From the NCBI GenBank assembly GCA_958510825.1, contig OY294049.1:27672986-27736985 (forward strand): a stretch of DNA of 64,000 nt, written 5' to 3'. The translations under genes and the position numbers were made by a program. This document shows, one piece after another, positions 52,901 to 56,900 of the stretch (the stretch's first letter is position 1; every line of letters starts with the position of its first letter). The notes beneath the pieces were generated by a model that worked only from the letters and a program-made list of their open reading frames with translations, ran no database searches and was not told the origin of the DNA. The DNA comes from Brachypterus glaber. Its lineage: Eukaryota > Arthropoda > Insecta > Coleoptera > Kateretidae.

Positions 52901-53645
52901 ACACAAGTCCTGGACGAGGTTAAACAAACATGTAATTCAATTAAATTGGTTGTTGTGAACAGTCTTTCACCTTGATCTTTAGGTACTGCTTAGCTGTTGG
53001 ATTTGTTTGTGGAATTCGAAAATCGCATTTCTAACACAACAGTTATTAAAAATAGTAATAAAACCCTGAAGTGAAACTCCCTGATGTTAGGACTTTTTTA
53101 ATATTTTCGTTTGGACTTTTAGGCAAAAATTAGGTAAATTCCAAAAAAATTAATCGACTCTTTTTATTTACAAGACTATTCCATGATATCACTGATTTCA
53201 GTGATATGATGTGAAAACCCTGCATCTCACTAACAACAAGAATCAAACGATTTCTTTATAAAGAAATTTAAAATAATTATTTATTTTACAGCAAAATAGT
53301 CAATATAAACAATGGAAAAAACCTGGGGAATGTTCAACAAAACCTCACGAGACTTTTACATCTCACCATGAGGGTGATGATAGAGATGACTCTGATGATG
53401 AAGATACACAAACAGTGGTACCGATACAAGACGAACCACTTGAGGAAAATACTAGAGAGTCAAACAGTACTGAAACTATGGAGTCGAATAATTCTGGAAA
53501 TATGGAAAGAAATGCTGCAAATTTGGAGGAAAATACTGCTCCGCTAATGGAGACAAACAGTGATTCAAGTAATGGAGCTGAAGAAAGTCCCCAGCAACCA
53601 GTTGTAGTCGAAACTGAAACTGGAGAAGTAGAAAATGATGAATAA
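7878..53645 (+). CDS. AQR: Aquarius (intron-binding spliceosomal RNA helicase), 3' part, 16 exons
   Basis: Partial gene. Exons: 7878-7991, 10059-10162, 10749-10860, 12288-12501, 13099-13147, 19184-19419, 22982-23212, 26410-26809, 29350-29830, 36414-36699, 37806-38073, 38578-38749, 47511-47681, 48491-48688, 50404-50580, 53292-53645. They join in frame to 3567 nt, with the stop at 53643-53645 and GT-AG at every intron. Seen: armadillo-like and linker part (exons 1-5), the beta-barrel/pointer region (6-8), then an SF1 Upf1-like helicase: Q-motif FTPTQ and Walker A GPPGTGKT (exon 9), motif II MEESAQ and motif [11 protein letters not shown] (exon 11), TTYNGQ (13), [10 protein letters not shown] and [11 protein letters not shown] (14), and an acidic tail (16). 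Known: AQR binds intron RNA upstream of the branch point in the spliceosome with XAB2, ISY1 and PPIE, in the nucleus. The protein is close to the vertebrate one, so identity is secure. About 300 N-terminal residues lie outside the window. Confidence 0.97.
8523..9438. mobile_element. TIR element in AQR intron 1
   Basis: Ends ttttttgcctatagttgcag (left) and its complement ctacaactataggcaaaaaa (right), about 0.9 kb. The interior has a tctgtctgtcggtctgtgtgtcc run followed by gataactcaagaacg. No coding region. Confidence 0.6.
9813..9889. mobile_element. 77-bp hairpin MITE, copy 1
   Basis: 29-bp arms (27 of 29 paired) starting CTGCC, and a 19-nt loop. Flanked by a 4-bp target duplication AATT (9809-9812 and 9890-9893). 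An equally long second copy lies at 56340-56416 in the opposite orientation. Confidence 0.85.
10059..10162 (+). CDS. AQR: AQR window exon 2
   Basis: Encodes [20 protein letters not shown] followed by [14 protein letters not shown]. The acceptor is acttttag|aaa and the donor ag|gtaaga. It ends in phase 2, and its last codon is completed by exon 3. Confidence 0.95.
10749..10860 (+). CDS. AQR: AQR window exon 3
   Basis: Starts with c completing AGC (Ser), then [20 protein letters not shown] and finally [10 protein letters not shown]. The acceptor is tttttag|cc and the donor ctt|gtaagt, ending in phase 0. This part of AQR is less conserved than its neighbours. Confidence 0.93.
11160..11556 (-). 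repeat. Dispersed GGAC-rich repeat, copy 1
   Basis: Has ttcttgagttatcg, a ggacggacggacagacg run and an end accgtataatactattctag...gtgaatagtataat. The complement of the same order is found at 48847-49240. Likely a decayed mobile element. Also explains the long ORF-like stretch here. Confidence 0.6.
12288..12501 (+). CDS. AQR: AQR window exon 4
   Basis: Encodes [20 protein letters not shown], then [32 protein letters not shown] and [16 protein letters not shown]. This is one of the best conserved AQR blocks. The donor is aca t|gtgagt (phase 1), the only GTGAGT donor among the exons in this window. Confidence 0.96.
12530..12670. repeat. Small inverted repeat with G-run, AQR intron 4
   Basis: agtaccaggggcggattta (12507-12525) and its near complement taaatccgcacttggtgagtac (12647-12668) enclose G-runs. 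It begins only 5 bp after the exon 4 donor, so it was inserted at or near the splice site. Confidence 0.45.
13099..13147 (+). CDS. AQR: AQR window exon 5 (49-bp microexon-like)
   Basis: The shortest exon. With the t from exon 4 it gives [16 protein letters not shown] plus the first two bases of Trp. The acceptor is ttttttag|at and the donor tg|gtaagt. A TA-target element begins about 38 bp into the following intron. Confidence 0.94.
13186..14563. mobile_element. TA-target TIR element with nested insertion
   Basis: Ends CAGGGTTATTCAGAAATAAG and the complement CTTATTTCTGGATAACCCTG, flanked by TA (13184-13185 and 14564-14565). Subterminal blocks (ggtccagaaatgatccctaa / agagagctac) are shared with 20058-20740 and 47758-48290. 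A second element (13572-14505) sits inside it. Confidence 0.75.
13572..14505 (-). mobile_element. Minisatellite-bearing element, copy C (nested)
   Basis: Ends (read on -) CACTGCCCAGTAAAAGAGC and AAAATGGGAAAGCAA, flanked by TA. It contains about four units of a 90-95 bp minisatellite (tgaggttgctgaaagtgaat). Same family as 25429-26220 and 26824-27658, but in the opposite orientation. Confidence 0.75.
15557..16895. mobile_element. Foldback element, 1.3 kb, carrying a nested MITE
   Basis: Outer arms gcgggcttggatcaactttaaaac and the complement gttgatccaagcccgc. Matching blocks run inward (cgaatttcatttg / caaatgaaattcg, ataaatcg / cgatttat). The inner arm pair tttctaaattatttaa / ttaaataatttagaaa is interrupted on the left by the element at 15818-16316. 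Confidence 0.8.
15818..16316. mobile_element. piggyBac-type MITE, 499 bp, TTAA target
   Basis: Ends CCTTCTGCCACAGACACCG and the complement of CCCTCTACCAGAGACACG, flanked by TTAA on both sides (15814-15817, 16317-16320). The opposite arm of the host foldback keeps the unoccupied site with a single TTAA. No transposase. Confidence 0.85.
17285..17500 (+). repeat. Fragment of the 4.7-kb foldback family
   Basis: Carries gtcaaaagtccgcccccc, ttaaacggcttaagacatcaact and gtcgtgtgatacatcatttta, matching the outer arm of the foldback at 4660-7480. Truncated by or adjoining the TIR element at 17523. Confidence 0.6.
17523..18517. mobile_element. TA-target TIR element, 1.0 kb
   Basis: Left end CAGGGTGTTAATGAATACGTG followed by the ccaaaagtatagggcg block; right end is its complement (cattaacaacctg), flanked by TA. 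The two ORF-like stretches here are overlapping frames of the TIR region and not genes. Confidence 0.8.
18607..18725. repeat. Near-perfect 110-bp hairpin
   Basis: 49-bp arms with about four mismatches around a ten-base loop (tcgcgctttg). Arms contain tttttatctacctatctctg. A single half-arm recurs at 18886-18900. Probably a miniature element. Confidence 0.75.
19184..19419 (+). CDS. AQR: AQR window exon 6
   Basis: Completes Trp and continues [20 protein letters not shown], then [23 protein letters not shown] and [18 protein letters not shown]. The acceptor is tttttag|gcaag and the donor ata g|gtatgt (phase 1). The exon is visibly richer in GC than the surrounding intron. Confidence 0.96.
19512..20055. 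mobile_element. TA-target MITE, copy 1 of a tandem pair
   Basis: Terminal blocks gttcagtaac..gcatgccaaaatttaagagg and the complement cctcttaaattttgacatgccagttactgaac. Starts 92 bp after exon 6. Abuts the next copy at 20056. Confidence 0.65.
20058..20745. mobile_element. TA-target MITE, copy 2 of a tandem pair
   Basis: Starts CAGGGTGATCAGTTACTGCC, with the block gagccccaggggagctac. The right end is a decayed complement (tggcatgccaataactgg). The tandem head-to-tail arrangement with copy 1 suggests insertion next to an existing copy. Confidence 0.6.
20985..22306. mobile_element. TIR/foldback element, 1.3 kb
   Basis: Outer ends aaaatctaccggactaa and the complement attccggtagatttt. Inner blocks actggtattaagcatttattt (21463) and aaataaatgcataataccagt (22061) also pair. 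The interior is noncoding and homopolymer-rich. Confidence 0.65.
22412..22586. mobile_element. MITE with GC-rich core
   Basis: Arms gaaggcgatataagtggcaac (22420-22440) and gttgccactcatatcgccttc (22556-22576), with an inner pair (agcactcgg / ccgagcgct). The core 22450-22550 is about two-thirds G+C, unlike anything around it. Confidence 0.7.
22600..22920 (+). repeat. Possible retroelement 3' end with (TTCTAA)n tail
   Basis: Ends gtgaaataaacataattcta followed by repeats of attcta. Such simple-repeat tails are seen on CR1-like non-LTR elements. No coding sequence kept. It lies 60 bp before exon 7. Confidence 0.35.
22982..23212 (+). CDS. AQR: AQR window exon 7
   Basis: Encodes (G)[20 protein letters not shown], then [35 protein letters not shown] and GKEDVYE. 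The acceptor is tgttttag|gt. The donor is gaag|gtaaac, and the bases from +4 on belong to an inserted TA-target element (see findings). Confidence 0.95.
23216..23538. mobile_element. AACTC-ended TIR element at the exon 7 donor
   Basis: Ends AACTCCACGCGTAATCTATC and (right) CAGATAGATTTGCGCCGAGTT. The interior (ttccctatgtaaggttgctatc) matches the copy at 51918-52520. The TA at 23214-23215 is the TA of the donor GTA. The right-hand target base pair reads TC. Confidence 0.7.
23922..24768. mobile_element. TIR element, 0.85 kb, AQR intron 7
   Basis: Ends CCAGGAAAATTTAGG and the complement cTAAATTTTCCTGG. Long inner blocks pair: agaaccactcacagtgaaat / tttcactgtgagtggttct and gatcctccacaatta / taattgtggaggatc. 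Confidence 0.75.
25429..26220 (+). mobile_element. Minisatellite-bearing element, copy A
   Basis: Starts CACTGCCTAGTAAAA after TA. About four units of gattcactttcagcaacctc...ccccaatataccaa at 90-95 bp spacing, then a unique 3' half (aatcccgagcgagaactttt, accgacaattt) ending aaaatcggaaag. Lies 190 bp before exon 8. Confidence 0.75.
26410..26809 (+). CDS. AQR: AQR window exon 8
   Basis: Encodes [40 protein letters not shown] and, at the end, [17 protein letters not shown]. The acceptor is tttttttag|gg. The donor is aaaaa|gtaagt (phase 2), not the in-frame TAA three bases later. Two direct copies of one minisatellite-bearing element bracket it. Confidence 0.96.
26824..27658 (+). mobile_element. 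Minisatellite-bearing element, copy B
   Basis: Starts CACTGCCCAGTAAAAGAGC after TA (26822-26823) and ends AAAATGGGAAAGCAA before TA. Five minisatellite units. Begins 14 bp after exon 8. Direct orientation relative to copy A. Confidence 0.8.
27840..28550. repeat. Degenerate tandem stretch, AQR intron 8
   Basis: tgtctgtcggtcggtcggtc run, then four or five decayed units of about 110 bp with caaaaaccacataaa, aaaaaatgt and a C-run (gcctcccccc). No gene. Confidence 0.5.
28640..29310. mobile_element. Small foldback MITE, 0.67 kb
   Basis: Outer ends gcggtccaaaagtccctctt and the complement gtctttcggaccgc. Inner blocks tacatcattttaaagg / ccttt..aaaatgatgta pair. Same family as 4660-7480. It ends 40 bp before exon 9. 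Confidence 0.7.
29350..29830 (+). CDS. AQR: AQR window exon 9 (Walker A)
   Basis: Encodes (K)[35 protein letters not shown], then [39 protein letters not shown] and the helical 1B-type region ending KPKSGQ. It carries the Q-motif, Walker A (GKT) and motif Ia. The acceptor is tgtcag|aaac and the donor cag|gtatgt (phase 0). Confidence 0.97.
30736..31316. mobile_element. Foldback element, 0.58 kb
   Basis: Arms of about 165 bp: aatacaaacggcagtgcgaa ... cacaaaattgcctgtaatccc-type blocks pair with tgggggattacaggcaatttt ... cacactgccaatacaaac. Just left of it is a second short hairpin (30668-30735). Explains both ORF-like stretches here. Confidence 0.7.
31575..31977. mobile_element. TA-target MITE, 0.4 kb
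   Basis: Ends CACGGTGTATTTGAAATAGG and the complement CCTATTTCAAATAGACCGTG, flanked by TA. Interior resembles the 17523 element (gtattttgacctgaggaatc). Confidence 0.8.
31980..33055. other. Noncoding intron sequence
   Basis: Only a short palindrome (gcgcaaaattcaattttgcgc region, 32043-32063) stands out. No gene or clear element. Confidence 0.4.
33060..36412 (-). mobile_element. Non-LTR retrotransposon, near full-length ORF2, antisense to AQR
   Basis: Read on -. A short ORF1-like end (36400-36228, ending NQTITLTRR) is followed by an AP-endonuclease domain (LCITEHW, YRPPNGD, GDINIDY, ADHFGH) and reverse transcriptase ([43 protein letters not shown]), ending at 33395. The 3' tail at about 33080-33060 is a short (TTTATC)n repeat rather than poly(A), as in CR1-type elements. 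Three frameshifts break it. Confidence 0.9.
33395..36240 (-). pseudogene. ORF2 (endonuclease-reverse transcriptase) with three frameshifts
   Basis: The reading continues across four open pieces: 36240-35677 (endonuclease), 35700-35249 (endonuclease end), 35275-34534 (RT N-terminal part) and 34530-33395 (RT palm with FADD and a thumb/C-terminal part ending EYYSYNFNL). Shifts lie near 35700, at the A-run near 35275, and near 34530. Catalytic FADD and the SDH-like ADH are intact, so the copy is young but cannot make a full protein. The C-terminal [12 protein letters not shown] motif recurs in the fragment at 61.5 kb. Confidence 0.85.
36414..36699 (+). CDS. AQR: AQR window exon 10
   Basis: Reading phase 0 from the acceptor gtttag|tctgttcc gives [18 protein letters not shown], then [38 protein letters not shown] and [16 protein letters not shown]. 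The competing acceptor eight bases downstream (ttccag) would break the frame after exon 9. The donor is atag|gtaaga (phase 1). A non-LTR element lies directly upstream. Confidence 0.95.
37806..38073 (+). CDS. AQR: AQR window exon 11 (motifs II and III)
   Basis: Encodes (G)[19 protein letters not shown], then [34 protein letters not shown] and [21 protein letters not shown] is the family form of the DEAA-type motif II, and GDHHQLPP is motif III. The donor is cagg|gtaagt (phase 2). Confidence 0.97.
38578..38749 (+). CDS. AQR: AQR window exon 12
   Basis: Encodes [40 protein letters not shown] and PFFYQ. The acceptor is tttttttag|aatt and the donor cag|gtaagt (phase 0). It is followed by an 8.8 kb intron packed with elements. 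Confidence 0.96.
39980..40228 (-). repeat. tRNA-derived SINE, full copy
   Basis: On - it starts GGGGAGAATTAGCTCAGCGG (A box) and has GAGTTCAAACCTCAC (B box), then a tRNA-unrelated body with cagttaattaataattg, ggttccctc and cccacacaagtcctgg, and an A-rich tail. The acceptor ends do not pair as in a tRNA, so it is a SINE and not a tRNA gene. Confidence 0.75.
41300..41555 (+). repeat. Direct duplication, two units of 133 bp
   Basis: ctcgaaaacggtgaaaattg at 41314 and 41447, with ttttgattctgcgttaat and caactaacttaaatcttgtagg in both. It lies in the right arm of the foldback; the left arm has one unit. Confidence 0.8.
42290..42725 (+). repeat. Repeats flanking the DDE transposon, left side
   Basis: Two degenerate units with gtgggtgaaacagagaggggg, and a block (tatgtaacctaattttagttt, agaggtggggg) that recurs right of the transposon at 47060-47240. 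The transposon therefore jumped into an existing tandem repeat. Confidence 0.6.
44065..44567 (+). pseudogene. Inverted, decayed N-terminal fragment of the transposase
   Basis: Starts with [19 protein letters not shown] in the opposite orientation to the intact gene, and copies about residues 24-210, with deletions after LSLELH and a loss near SRFED. It lies downstream of the intact ORF and lacks the DDE residues. Confidence 0.85.
44717..46762 (-). CDS. DDE (Tnp_4-type) transposase with C-terminal SWIM zinc finger, 681 aa
   Basis: A single uninterrupted ORF, start ATG at 46762, stop TAG... at 44717. N-terminus: three CxxC pairs (CFVCN, CFNCN, CLVCN) likely binding zinc. Residues ~190-280: helix-turn-helix region ([26 protein letters not shown]). 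Catalytic part: first Asp in [11 protein letters not shown], then [18 protein letters not shown] and Glu in [12 protein letters not shown]. Near residue 640: SWIM signature CTCQ...CAHV. The DDE fold resembles the Harbinger/ISL2EU-type DDE_Tnp_4 family. No stop or frameshift, so possibly functional. Cut-and-paste integration in the nucleus is inferred from the family and the TIRs. Confidence 0.88.
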   Translation of the reverse strand: MAFRAFFQVNCFVCNRQGGQQQLPRMGGNENEQQIALARRDNNNLPNMQIQNDVRICFNCNQSIIDEIAAVDADPTRLRLNVVNQRGSRACLVCNAENNVHRLSLACRANVFIHARIYIPENVRCCPLHLDHRGFLNKELIPGLRFINKPYIIRGPEMQIFLEQICDVAVAASSRFEDPNLLSDEEFKVLYPVNKEQFENLATYCEPVPGPVGVRHVRRKDLMAFLCKMRMGCSDIFLKLLFNFSTRQAVSMAISTVRRSLQIRFTPGNIGTGSITRDDFINEHVTPFANQLYNVDPATPKAIVICDATYAYIQKSNNFRVLRQSYSNHKGRHLLKPTLIVGTDGYILTILGPYFSDNYNNDAAILQNEFERDAQNFIDWFENGDVFLVDRGYRDVKPILERMGIHCEMPAFLQQGETQLYTEDANLSRLVTKSRWMVESRNGHIKTIFKLFDHCFSVHNARFIGEYFRIAGAIINKYYPPIIMQDATVDLAREMLQKSQEPNVVQARVEEDNLRNRRGQWQRLHNQIPDFPGLDIDYLKLLTVGIYQVNLAASYIQDKLQRDGDDELQIDTLINENNLIRIRLYSRLRNSTKHQVFIAYINEQNRLEAENPVSGYYCTCQSGARTLGTCAHVASILWYLGYARHEPNIRYPDNGLLETTIDAAHRARQENVEAIEPEVLD
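47511..47681 (+). CDS. AQR: AQR window exon 13
   Basis: Encodes [40 protein letters not shown] and [13 protein letters not shown]. The acceptor is gttttcag|aat and the donor aag|gtaggc (phase 0). It carries the helicase 2A motif TTYNGQ. A TA-target MITE starts 77 bp into the next intron. Confidence 0.97.
47758..48290. mobile_element. TA-target MITE, AQR intron 13
   Basis: Ends CAGGGTGATCAGTAACTGG and the complement of (right) AATTTTGGCACCCTG, flanked by TA (47756-47757, 48291-48292). Fills two-thirds of the 0.8 kb intron. Same family as 20058-20745. Confidence 0.85.
48491..48688 (+). CDS. AQR: AQR window exon 14 (motifs V and VI)
   Basis: Encodes [40 protein letters not shown] and [13 protein letters not shown]. 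It carries motif V (QGQQND) and motif VI (VAMSRAR, with the arginine finger). The acceptor is ttttttcag|gta and the donor cag|gtatgt (phase 0). Confidence 0.97.
48775..48840 (-). repeat. Truncated tRNA-like (SINE) 3' half
   Basis: On - it reads gtgggttcgagtaccacatcgg with a B-box-like core and a D-arm-less upstream part. It is cut by the dispersed repeat that begins at 48847. Probably a SINE of another tRNA type. Confidence 0.45.
48847..49260 (+). repeat. Dispersed GGAC-type repeat, copy 2
   Basis: Reverse of the 11160-11556 repeat: tatactattcacagcgc, then atttccaaaaatcgcc, acacgataactcaagaacg, gatcttcccaaaaag. Interior diverged. Confidence 0.65.
49315..49510 (+). repeat. Fragment of the 4.7-kb foldback family
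   Basis: Carries taacttttgaacggcttaag, tagtatatatttgatatgctt and gtcgtgtgatacatcatttta, matching the arms of 4660-7480 and the fragment at 17285-17500. Confidence 0.65.
50404..50580 (+). CDS. AQR: AQR window exon 15
   Basis: Encodes [20 protein letters not shown] and later [16 protein letters not shown], ending HLEHYYE. The acceptor is tttttag|ttg and the donor gag|gtaaga. It corresponds to the segment after the helicase core (LHL.. then MANFVY). Conservation drops here. Confidence 0.93.
50883..52577. mobile_element. Foldback element with nested TA-target element, AQR intron 15
   Basis: Left arm begins gggtgcccgtttttcgacctc and the right arm ends gtcgaaaaatgggcaccc. tgggtatctcggttattata pairs with tataataaccgagataccca, and gatcagcataaaaatgc-type blocks also pair. 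The right arm is split by 51918-52520. Confidence 0.85.
51918..52520. mobile_element. AACTC-ended TIR element, 603 bp, TA target
   Basis: Ends AACTCCGCATAGAATCTATC and (right) CTCAGATAGATAATGAGCCGAGTT, flanked by TA (51916-51917, 52521-52522). The opposite arm of the foldback shows the same sequence without it. Related copy at 23216-23538. Confidence 0.85.
52736..52932 (+). repeat. tRNA-derived SINE, 5'-truncated copy
   Basis: Has gtgagttcgattctcactgg (B box), cagttaattaataattg, ggttccctctacttctagccc and cacacaagtcctgg, as in 39980-40228. The A box is lost. Confidence 0.7.
53292..53645 (+). CDS. AQR: AQR terminal exon, acidic tail
   Basis: Starts [20 protein letters not shown] and continues with a low-complexity Glu/Asp/Ser/Asn/Thr-rich tail (for example [13 protein letters not shown]), ending VENDE-stop. 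The acceptor is tttacag|caa. The tail has the same character as the disordered acidic tail of other AQR proteins but little alignable sequence. Confidence 0.92.
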   Translation, partial: QNSQYKQWKKPGECSTKPHETFTSHHEGDDRDDSDDEDTQTVVPIQDEPLEENTRESNSTETMESNNSGNMERNAANLEENTAPLMETNSDSSNGAEESPQQPVVVETETGEVENDE

Positions 53646-53663
53646 TTTTTGTATAAAAAATAA

Positions 53664-53669
53664 TTTATT
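53664..53669 (-). promoter_or_regulatory. Candidate poly(A) signal of the SDE2-like gene
   Basis: AATAAA on -, 34 bp past the SDE2 stop. Cleavage 10-30 nt downstream would fall at about 53635-53655, on top of the AQR stop codon. Confidence 0.5.
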
Positions 53670-53703
53670 TTTTATGTTATATTTATATAAGTTAAATTAG
53701 AAG

Positions 53704-53941
53704 TTAATTTTGGTTTACTTTTTCCTTATTACTTACAGATTCTGTATTTATAGCAGTAAATGTAATATGGCAATCTTCTTTTTCTTTATTTCTGTTCACG
53801 TTTTTGTTTGATTTATCGCCTATGTTCAAAACTTCTGATTTATCACTACTACTGTCACTTTCTTGTGTTTTTCCGTCTTTATCTTTCTCTTGATCATCAT
53901 CATCCGAAGAACTTAAATCGTCATCTAAGTCGTCATCAATC
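53704..53941 (-). CDS. SDE2: SDE2-like terminal exon
   Basis: On - the acceptor is ttatttcag|G. The 79 codons (with the stop) encode an Asp/Ser/Lys/Asn-rich tail ending KEKVNQN, stop TAA at 53706-53704. It is shorter than the C-terminal half of vertebrate SDE2, which also has a SAP-like segment not seen here. Confidence 0.75.
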
Positions 53942-56900
53942 CTGAAATAAAATTAATTTTTTTAAATAACTGCCTTTCGAAATATAGGTGTAGCTAACTT
54001 TTTTCTTGTCTATACTTACAAAAATCTTTCCAAAAATACATAGCTATGTAAAGATTTTTGTATATAGGGTACCAGCCATACATTTTTGGTGTCCCACACC
54101 TAATTTTAACCAAAACCAATTATGTTTACCTGGCGCAACTTGCTGTTGAAGTTTAAAAAAATTACTAGAAACAGGATTGAAAAAGATCAAAATATATTCT
54201 TTTTAACTGATCTCAAAAATTGCTTGAAAGCAATTTTAAAACTTTAAATCGTTTTTTTATTTAAACGAGTCCAAAATCACTGTTTTTAAACGAATATACA
54301 CAATTTATCTGAGGCACGAAACTTCTCTGGGCTTCTAGGTGTCATAGAAAGGAGTGTACTAGTACCTTTCTAGTCCGCAACGCTTTAAGAATATTGCTGT
54401 AATACGCTTGGCAAACTATGGTTTGGGTTCAGTTTCAAGTGTCAATTGTTTTTTTGTATTTTGCGACTCTTGTAAGTTCATAATCAGACGCATTTTGCGT
54501 TATAGGCCCATAAGAGGTCTCTACTTTTTTTCTTTTGTAGACAAAAGCCTATCGCTTGACGTTTTTCGTGCAAATGTTAACGTCACTTTAAAGTTTAATT
54601 TTCTACAAAATTCTGTGTTTAGGTTATTTTTTACCGTGTTAAAATTACGGCTTGGTTACTTGAAGTGAAAAAGAGAAGACATGACTATAAAATATATCAA
54701 AATAATATTTGTTTTTAGAATTTTAAACATGGCAAGAACTGTAATGCCAACCCGAAACAAATCCCTAAATCAGTCATCAATTTAAATGTTAGTTTTTTAA
54801 AATTTTGGAGCAAAATAGAAAAAAAAAAAAAAAATTATAAAGCACTCGTTCAATAGAACGTTTTTTGCGCACGAGTACACGAGTGCGCTAAAAACGTGTT
54901 ATGAAACTAGTACTTTAATATACTATTTTTTTGCAAAGGTCGCGGGCTGTTAATTCTAACCGCCATGGCGCATCACCTAGTAATTTGACGGTGGAGAAAG
55001 TAGATAAATATTAAACATCTATACATCCATTTAATAACATTTATAGCCTAAAATCAGGATAATACTGAATTTTCCTTGTAAAAGGTTTAGGTGTCATTAA
55101 AAAATTACTGTTAAGTTGGACCTTCTACGTCGTTTCAAAAAATAAATTATATTAAAAAAATCAGGCCTAAAATGTAATATACAAAATATGCATTGCATAT
55201 GCAGACCAAAACGAATTAAAATGGTTTCCTACGCATTTTTAAATAGAAGCGTAGGAATGCGCATTTGAAAAACACAAAAAATACCTACTTGGGAAGTGTT
55301 TTTCTTAAAAACTACTAGAACTGCTTGAAATAAATATGAAAAATCCATTCTCTACCAGGATTCATGGTCAGACTTTAGCTACACTTTTATGAAATCCATT
55401 TAAGCTTTAGGAGTGCCGTGTTTGTTTTACAATTATTTAGATAAGGAATTCGAAATCTTTCATATGAAGCAAACGTTCCAATTTATAAATGAAAATTTGA
55501 TTTTTAAATCTACATTTAAAGGGCTATCAAATAAGGTATACTTATAGCATGCGTCAAAGCTTTTTTCAAGATAATAGATTTTTGGATCAAAAGATACTAA
55601 GGCTTAAAGCCCCTCTGGTGGGGATGAGGTGGTGAAAAGGGGATAAAAAGTTGGTTTTGGCTCTAACTTCATTGATATTTAAGAATAAAATCCTAAAACC
55701 AGTAAGAAAAGGAAATAAATACAAAAAAGAAATTTAAAGAACTTTCACTTTCGGGTTTAGACCGTGTTAATGGATTTTCAGATTCAGATTCAGATTAATC
55801 CCTGAAGATGTCTCTAGTAGTAAGAGACGAAACGTCGGAAAGTGAAAATCCATTAACACGGTCTAAACCCGAAAGTGAAAGTTCTTTATATCTTAATGGC
55901 CGTGAAAGCTTAAAATCTAAAAAAAGAAATTTTATGTACACATTTTTTCTACAACCCCTTCACACTAAGGCGTTATAGACCTTTATTTCACACCCCTGAA
56001 TGAAAAATATTGAAAATTTGACTATATAGAAATGATCAGTAGTAATATCATGTTATCAAGTGCATGTTGAATTATCGATAATTTTTTTACTGTATTAAAA
56101 AAATATTTTGCTTGGCAATTGTTTGAGTGCATTTTTCGTGTTACGAAAAATGCACGAAAACAATTTCCTTAAGCAAAATGTTTTTTTATATACAGTAAAA
56201 AAATTATGTATAACTCAACGCAATGCACGAATGGTATTTTAAAAGACTTTCATAAACAAAATAAGGAAGTATATAATTTTACCATGTTTAAGTTGTTTCA
56301 TATTTAAATTAAAAATTTAAGAACTAAACAACAATATTACTGCCTTGCTAAGCTAAAAGGTCCTATCTGTGTATGTTAAACCTATGTAGATAGGACCTTT
56401 CAGCTTAGCAGGGCAGATTACTTTACAACTATAATTAAAAATTTTAATCTCAAATTTGCCGCGCTTTTTAAAACCACGATGTTCACTTGTTCGCGAATGT
56501 TGGCAAGTCTAAACTTTGCTTGAGGGATATTAAATTTTTATGCTTGAGATTATTTCAATAAAATACTTGTTAATATATATTTTAGCATTTAAATAAAGAT
56601 CATTGCTGTTTTTGTTTAAAAAGTTTAGTTTTCCGTAATTTAAAAGAAGTAAATTATTTACTTCTTTACTGTAAATATATTTTTAATAAATGTTTAAATT
56701 AGTTTTGAGTGGCTTGTTTTTGATACCAAGATTCGATTAAATAAATTAAAATTTATGAATATCAGTGATTTAAAGCTTTTAAGATGGAAAGTACATAAAA
56801 CATAATATATTATCGGAAATTAATTAGGGTTTATACCTAGGATATTTTGGTAATAAAATAAGCATTTATATTGCTTATCAAAAATATAACATTTATTAGG

